The position numbers and the translations under genes are program-made. Source: Opitutaceae bacterium (GTDB lineage Bacteria > Verrucomicrobiota > Verrucomicrobiia > Opitutales > Opitutaceae). From it: DNA of 64,000 bases. The notes beneath the pieces were generated by a model. It did not search any database, was not told the DNA's origin, and saw only the letters and a program-made list of their open reading frames with translations. Shown in pieces: positions 59,923 through 64,000 of the stretch (within the stretch, counting starts at the first letter, position 1; each line of letters opens with the position of its first letter). The stretch spans positions 171,541 to 235,540 of the forward strand of contig JANQSC010000023.1 in assembly GCA_028284235.1 (NCBI GenBank), in the 5' to 3' direction.

Positions 59923-61506
59923 TCAGCGGAACGCGATAGCGATGTCGAGTCCGCCCTCGATGTCTGCGTCGAATTCGACGTATTGGCTGGATTCGACAGT
60001 TCGCGTGTCGAATGGGATGGACTCGTTTCCGGCGGTGACCCGAGCGACGGTCGCCCCCGCGGGAAGCAATTGGGAGACGCGTGCTTGAGATCGATTCGTT
60101 TCGACTTGGAGGCGAATGTCGCTCGGGTTCTCTTGGTAGGAGTAGGTCAGAGAGGCGCCCGAGCATTCGTATCCGATGCCGACTTCGGCGGAGTCGATGC
60201 CGGCGGCGTTCCAGCGGGGGCTGAGGGATACGCGGTCGAAGGTTTTTCCGTTGTCTTTGACGCCGGCGAGCCCTTCGACGAATCCGCAGAGCATGGAGCT
60301 GGATCCCCAGCCATCGGTGGGCGTTGCGTCGGGACTGGTGCTGGTGTCGACGCTGGACTCCGTTCCGTCCGGAAAATACCAGAGGTAGGTTTCACCGTTT
60401 TTGGAGATGAGGTCGTAGTAGCGACGGAGGGTTTCGATTCCCTCGGTCTCGAAGCCGGAGGCGAGGTAGGCGTTGGCGAGTTCGCCACCCACGAGGGGCA
60501 TGATGCCGCCGTTGCAATAGGCGCCGCCCACGATTTTCTCGTCGCCGAAGACTCCGTCGGGGAAGGGAGGGTCGATGGAAAACCATTCGGCGAAAGCTCC
60601 GGTGGTCTCGCGCCGGCGCTGGTACTCGCGGAGGATGGAGCTGGCTTGCTCGGGCGAGGCGACGCCGCGGTTGATGTTCATCGGGTTGCTGAAACTCAGT
60701 TGCGCCGCTTCGTCGACTCCGAGGATTTCAACGGGCGTTTGCTTGACGAAGTGCGTGTAGAACGTCCCGTTCCAGCAGACTTGGTTCATGCGGGTTTTCA
60801 ACCCTTCCGCGAACTCGGCCCAATGACGGGAGCGGTCGGGTTGGTCGAGGCGGTGGTAGAGCGTGGCCATTCGTTGGCAGGCTTGGTAGTAGCCGCTGTT
60901 GTCGCCGTGGAGAATTCCCCAAAAGGTGTTGTCGTCGATTTGGAACTGGAGCCAGTCGTGCGAGCCGGCGCTGTAGGCGAAGTCCCAGGAGTCGATGGTG
61001 TAGGGTCGCTTGACGAGTTGGAGGGCGGGATCCCATCGCCAAGAATGGGTGAACGCGTACTCGAGAGCGCTTTCGAGGTTGGGGAGGATCGAGCGAATCC
61101 AGGCGTCGTCGCCGGTGGCCTGCCAGGCGACGAAGGCGGCGTTGACGAAGCGGTACTCGACGTCGGCCTCGACGGGAACGCGCACGTACTTGGACCAGTT
61201 TTCCCGTTCGCAGGGGACTTTTTCGGGCTGGACGGTGAAGTAGTCGAAGACGCGGCCGTTCCGGGCTTGGGTGTCGGCAAAATGGGTGACCGCCGAGGTC
61301 AGGTCCTGTTCGAAGTGGCGGAACCCGCGCATCATGTCCGAATGGTCGCGCAGCCAGACCGCGGGAGTGTCGGGCGACCGGTAGCCGCGAATACGGTCGC
61401 CGTCGATGACCATGTCCATGGTGTCTTGCTCGAGGAAGGCTTTTATACGCGGGTAGAGCTCGTCGAACTCGGGGCGTCCGGTCTTGAAGAAGGTGAGGTC
61501 GGGCAT
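59923..61506 (-). CDS. (alpha/alpha)6-barrel glycosidase-like protein
   Basis: 527 residues, no signal peptide, so probably cytoplasmic. It has an (alpha/alpha)6 layout with WLRDHSDMMRGFRHFEQD (51-68), a motif like WLRD in several glycoside hydrolase clans, and acidic residues in YTIDSWDFAYSAGSHDW and WYFPDGTESS. A beta-rich tail begins near 430. It is likely an exo-acting hydrolase on oligosaccharides, but I cannot name the GH family. It lies 129 nt upstream of SSS-B on the same strand and is probably in the same operon. Confidence 0.7.
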   Translation of the reverse strand: MPDLTFFKTGRPEFDELYPRIKAFLEQDTMDMVIDGDRIRGYRSPDTPAVWLRDHSDMMRGFRHFEQDLTSAVTHFADTQARNGRVFDYFTVQPEKVPCERENWSKYVRVPVEADVEYRFVNAAFVAWQATGDDAWIRSILPNLESALEYAFTHSWRWDPALQLVKRPYTIDSWDFAYSAGSHDWLQFQIDDNTFWGILHGDNSGYYQACQRMATLYHRLDQPDRSRHWAEFAEGLKTRMNQVCWNGTFYTHFVKQTPVEILGVDEAAQLSFSNPMNINRGVASPEQASSILREYQRRRETTGAFAEWFSIDPPFPDGVFGDEKIVGGAYCNGGIMPLVGGELANAYLASGFETEGIETLRRYYDLISKNGETYLWYFPDGTESSVDTSTSPDATPTDGWGSSSMLCGFVEGLAGVKDNGKTFDRVSLSPRWNAAGIDSAEVGIGYECSGASLTYSYQENPSDIRLQVETNRSQARVSQLLPAGATVARVTAGNESIPFDTRTVESSQYVEFDADIEGGLDIAIAFR

Positions 61507-61743
61507 GGTTCGGATTTTTGGGAGAGAATTCGAGGGGCGAGGTTGGCGCGTGTCGGCGCGGGACCAATCGAGGCTCCGTTTTACAGTACATCGTTGGGGC
61601 CCGTTGTGTTTGGATCCATTGGGAATAGAGGATTGTGTTTCGTCGGGGCAATCCCTATCGAAAATAAAACGTCCGCTTCCCCGAACTACGACGACTTACT
61701 CTCACAACGAACCCCCTGCAATCGCATTGCTGATTTGACACGT

Positions 61744-63849
61744 ATGGAATTTTTGGGCCTTCACGTTCTTGATATACTCGTTCTGCTCATCTACTTGGTC
61801 GTTATTCTCTGGATCGGCAAGAAGGCGGGGGAAGCCAACGACGATACCGAGGACTTCTTTTTGGCGGGTCGTTCGCTGGGCAAGTTCTACCAGTTTTTCC
61901 TGAACTTCGGCACGTCGACGAACGCGGATCAGGCGGTAGCGGTCACGCGGGAAACCTACCGCCAAGGCGTGGGAGGAATGTGGATACAGTTTCTTGTGCT
62001 CTTTGTGACGCCGTTCTACTGGATCACCTCGCTTTTGTTCCGGCGCTCGCGACTGACGACGCTCGGCGACTACTTCACCGAGCGTTTTCAGAGTAAGTTC
62101 GTTGGCGGAAGTTTCGCGGTGTTCACGCTTATCATGACCTTTGTCGGCGGGGGTATCGGCTACATGGTGGCAGGGAAGACGATGATGGCGATCACGCCCA
62201 AATCGGAGGCGGTGCTGACGGTCGAGGAGCGAGCCGTCGTGGCCGAGTTCAAGGAACTTCAGGAATTGGAGGCGCTTTCGGTGAACGAGCGTTCCACGGA
62301 GCAGGAAGCGCGATTCCAGACGTTGAACCAGAAGCGCCTGCGCGGGGAGTTGAAGTCGTTTTACTCCTATACGGATCCGGTGACGTTTTACATCATCTAC
62401 GGTTTGATCGTGGCGGTTTACACGATGATGGGCGGGTTTCGAGCGGCGGCGATTACCGACGCGATTCAAGGGGTCTTGATCATTGTGTTCTCTTTTATTC
62501 TCATTCCGCTCGGACTGTCTAAGCTGGGCGGTTTCGAGGGATTGCACGCGTCAGTGCCGGCGTTCAAGTTCGAGCTGTTCGGTTCGGTCACCTTGAGCGA
62601 CTACGGTTGGTTCACGGTGTTTGCGATGTTTTGCTCGCAACTGGTGGCCATTGTGGCGGTAGCCACGATGATGCAGACGGCGGGCTCGGCGACGAATGAG
62701 AATTCGGCCCGGTTCGGCATCATCGGGGGAATGTTCCTTAAACGGTTTTTAATGCTTTTCTGGATACTGGCGGGCCTGATTGCGTTGGGATTGTATCAAG
62801 GCGAGATTCACGATCCAGATTTGGCGTGGGGCTACATGAGCGCGGATTTGCTGCTTCCGGGGGCGTTGGGCTTAATGCTGGTGGGGATTCTTGCGGCCAA
62901 CATGTCTTCGCTCGACGCGATGTCTGTATCCAATTCCGCCCTCTTTATTCGAAACCTCTACCAGCCCATTTTTCCAGACAAGTCGGAGCGCCATTATTTG
63001 ATCGTGAGCCGGGTGGTCATCGCGGTGAGTTTGCTGGGCGGGATCGGGGCGGCCCTGTACATCGACAACCTGCTGGAGATATTCAAATACTTGATATCGA
63101 TCCCGGCGATTTTCGGCGCCGCTATCTGGCTCGGCTACACGTGGCGACGTTTGACCAAGATGGCTGTGGCTATCGAAGTGATGGTCTGCTTTCTGCTGTT
63201 CGCGATCATCCCGAATTTGTTCGTCAGTCTCGACTGGGCGCGGAAGAACCCGGATTTTCTGGTGCAGACCGAAGCCTACAGCGCCGTCTATAAAACGCCC
63301 GCGACTCACGACGACGTGGAAGCGGGTCGGGCTGCGAAAGTGGGCGACACTGTGGAGAAGGAAGTGCGTATCGAGCCGAAGGGGATTTTCTTCGAGCGCG
63401 TCGTGCGGCAGAATCCCGAAGACCCCAATTCGCCTTTGATTGGAATGGGCCGATTCGAGGCGGAGATCTGGGTTTTGAGCTGGTTTGGGATCGATTTTAC
63501 CGGCTTTAAAAAATCTCAGCTGGTGGCGGCTCGGTTTTTCTTTGTCGCGTTCTTTCCGTTCTTCCTGCTGTTCGTCTTGTCCTGGATCACTCGTCCGGCG
63601 GACAAGGCCCATCTGGATTACTTTTACGGGAAGATCTACACGCCGATTCGAGCAACCGAGGAAGAGGACAAACAAGCGGTAGCCTATACGGCTGAGAATC
63701 CGGACTCGATCCGCGACAAGAAGCTCTTTCCGAACAGCAATTGGGAGTTCGCGAAGCCGGACCGCATGGACTGGATCGGCTTTGGCGGGAGTTGGGCCGT
63801 GGTCGGAACGATCATCCTCTTGCTGTGGCTGATGGTGTCGGCGCCGTGA
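61744..63849 (+). CDS. Sodium:solute symporter (SSS family), SSS-C, with coiled insertion
   Basis: 701 residues from ATG 61744. The frame stays open 1.76 kb upstream, but that part is antisense to the glycosidase gene. SSS features: DFFLAGRSLGKFYQFFLNFG (37-56), a long run of TM helices, and GILAANMSSLDAMSVSNSAL. There is an extra charged helical segment at about 151-209 (EERAVVAEFKELQELEAL and on) between TM helices, and a hydrophilic loop of nearly 100 residues near the C-terminus, making it longer than the other two. Substrate unknown. It is divergent from the glycosidase gene across 237 nt. Confidence 0.86.
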   Translation: MEFLGLHVLDILVLLIYLVVILWIGKKAGEANDDTEDFFLAGRSLGKFYQFFLNFGTSTNADQAVAVTRETYRQGVGGMWIQFLVLFVTPFYWITSLLFRRSRLTTLGDYFTERFQSKFVGGSFAVFTLIMTFVGGGIGYMVAGKTMMAITPKSEAVLTVEERAVVAEFKELQELEALSVNERSTEQEARFQTLNQKRLRGELKSFYSYTDPVTFYIIYGLIVAVYTMMGGFRAAAITDAIQGVLIIVFSFILIPLGLSKLGGFEGLHASVPAFKFELFGSVTLSDYGWFTVFAMFCSQLVAIVAVATMMQTAGSATNENSARFGIIGGMFLKRFLMLFWILAGLIALGLYQGEIHDPDLAWGYMSADLLLPGALGLMLVGILAANMSSLDAMSVSNSALFIRNLYQPIFPDKSERHYLIVSRVVIAVSLLGGIGAALYIDNLLEIFKYLISIPAIFGAAIWLGYTWRRLTKMAVAIEVMVCFLLFAIIPNLFVSLDWARKNPDFLVQTEAYSAVYKTPATHDDVEAGRAAKVGDTVEKEVRIEPKGIFFERVVRQNPEDPNSPLIGMGRFEAEIWVLSWFGIDFTGFKKSQLVAARFFFVAFFPFFLLFVLSWITRPADKAHLDYFYGKIYTPIRATEEEDKQAVAYTAENPDSIRDKKLFPNSNWEFAKPDRMDWIGFGGSWAVVGTIILLLWLMVSAP

Positions 63850-63871
63850 TGCTTGAGACAAAATTGTCATC

Positions 63872-63890
63872 GCCCCGATACAGTCGGGGC
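63872..63890 (+). terminator. Possible terminator hairpin behind SSS-C
   Basis: GCCCCGA-N5-TCGGGGC forms a 7-bp stem 23 nt after the SSS-C stop. There is no T-run, so it may only be a processing or stabilising hairpin. Confidence 0.35.
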
Positions 63891-64000
63891 TAGGATGCCT
63901 CCGTCGAGCCGGAGGCAAATAAGGACGTCGCCTTCGTCGACGAATAAGGCGAGTTTCGAATGTAGGGCCGGCGCTTGCGCCGTGCCGCGATGTTCGATAG
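63889..64000. repeat. Repeat R6: partial second copy of the R5 unit, cut by window end
   Basis: Matches 54512-54623 without gaps and with about five base differences over 112 bp. It includes the start of the GTAGGGCCGGCGC arm at 63962; the second arm is outside the window. Confidence 0.75.

Noticed and set aside
59983..61743. A 587-codon open frame in continuous frame with the SSS-C symporter, suggesting a giant fusion protein
   Set aside because: It lies wholly antisense to the well-supported glycosidase gene (59923-61506), its translation is low-complexity Gly/Val/Glu-rich with no domain, and the symporter has a proper start at 61744. It reflects codon-position bias.

Overview
The window looks like a chromosomal segment of a Gram-negative, heterotrophic member of the PVC/Acidobacteria-like bacteria. 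My best guess is Verrucomicrobiota (Opitutia-like), inferred from arrays of ADOP-type permeases paired with PadR regulators, several sodium:solute symporters, a Tat-secreted heparinase-like lyase, an outer-membrane efflux factor and REP-type intergenic palindromes. No rRNA or tRNA gene was seen, so the taxonomic call is inference only.

Region A (1-46.4 kb) is a same-strand array of eleven large MacB/FtsX-like permeases (ADOP-1 to ADOP-11; the first is cut by the window edge). Ten are each preceded by a small PadR-family regulator gene in a tight two-gene operon; the regulator of ADOP-10 is frameshifted, and a further truncated PadR remnant stands alone. Nearly every PadR gene has its own palindrome just upstream, and the palindrome differs from module to module. 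The array ends with a twelfth PadR gene that controls not a permease but a periplasmic adaptor, one ABC ATPase and one TolC-like outer-membrane factor. These are the parts the orphan permeases lack, so I infer interchangeable permeases sharing one ATPase/adaptor/outer-membrane hub. The array is interrupted by two VapBC-type toxin-antitoxin pairs (minus strand), an AraC regulator plus a methyltransferase, an Fpg/Nei DNA glycosylase, a leucine-rich-repeat protein, and a YCII-protein/ECF42-like sigma factor pair.

Region B (46.4-63.9 kb) is catabolic. Minus strand: a symporter with a small membrane partner, a MetE-like methyltransferase and an enolase-superfamily enzyme. Plus strand: a sugar-isomerase-like TIM barrel, an NAD-dependent epimerase-like protein and a DapA-like lyase. 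Minus strand: an (alpha/alpha)6 glycosidase-like protein, a symporter, a heparinase II/III-like protein and a class-III aminotransferase, the last three joined by 4-nt ATGA overlaps. Plus strand: a third symporter with a coiled insertion. Together they suggest uptake and breakdown of carbohydrate, probably acidic or amino sugars, but the substrate cannot be read from sequence.

Intergenic gaps of region B, and two gaps in region A, carry compound inverted repeats whose arms begin with GTAG and are themselves palindromic, the layout of REPIN elements. Some arms show compensating base changes. Two longer flanking repeats are also duplicated.
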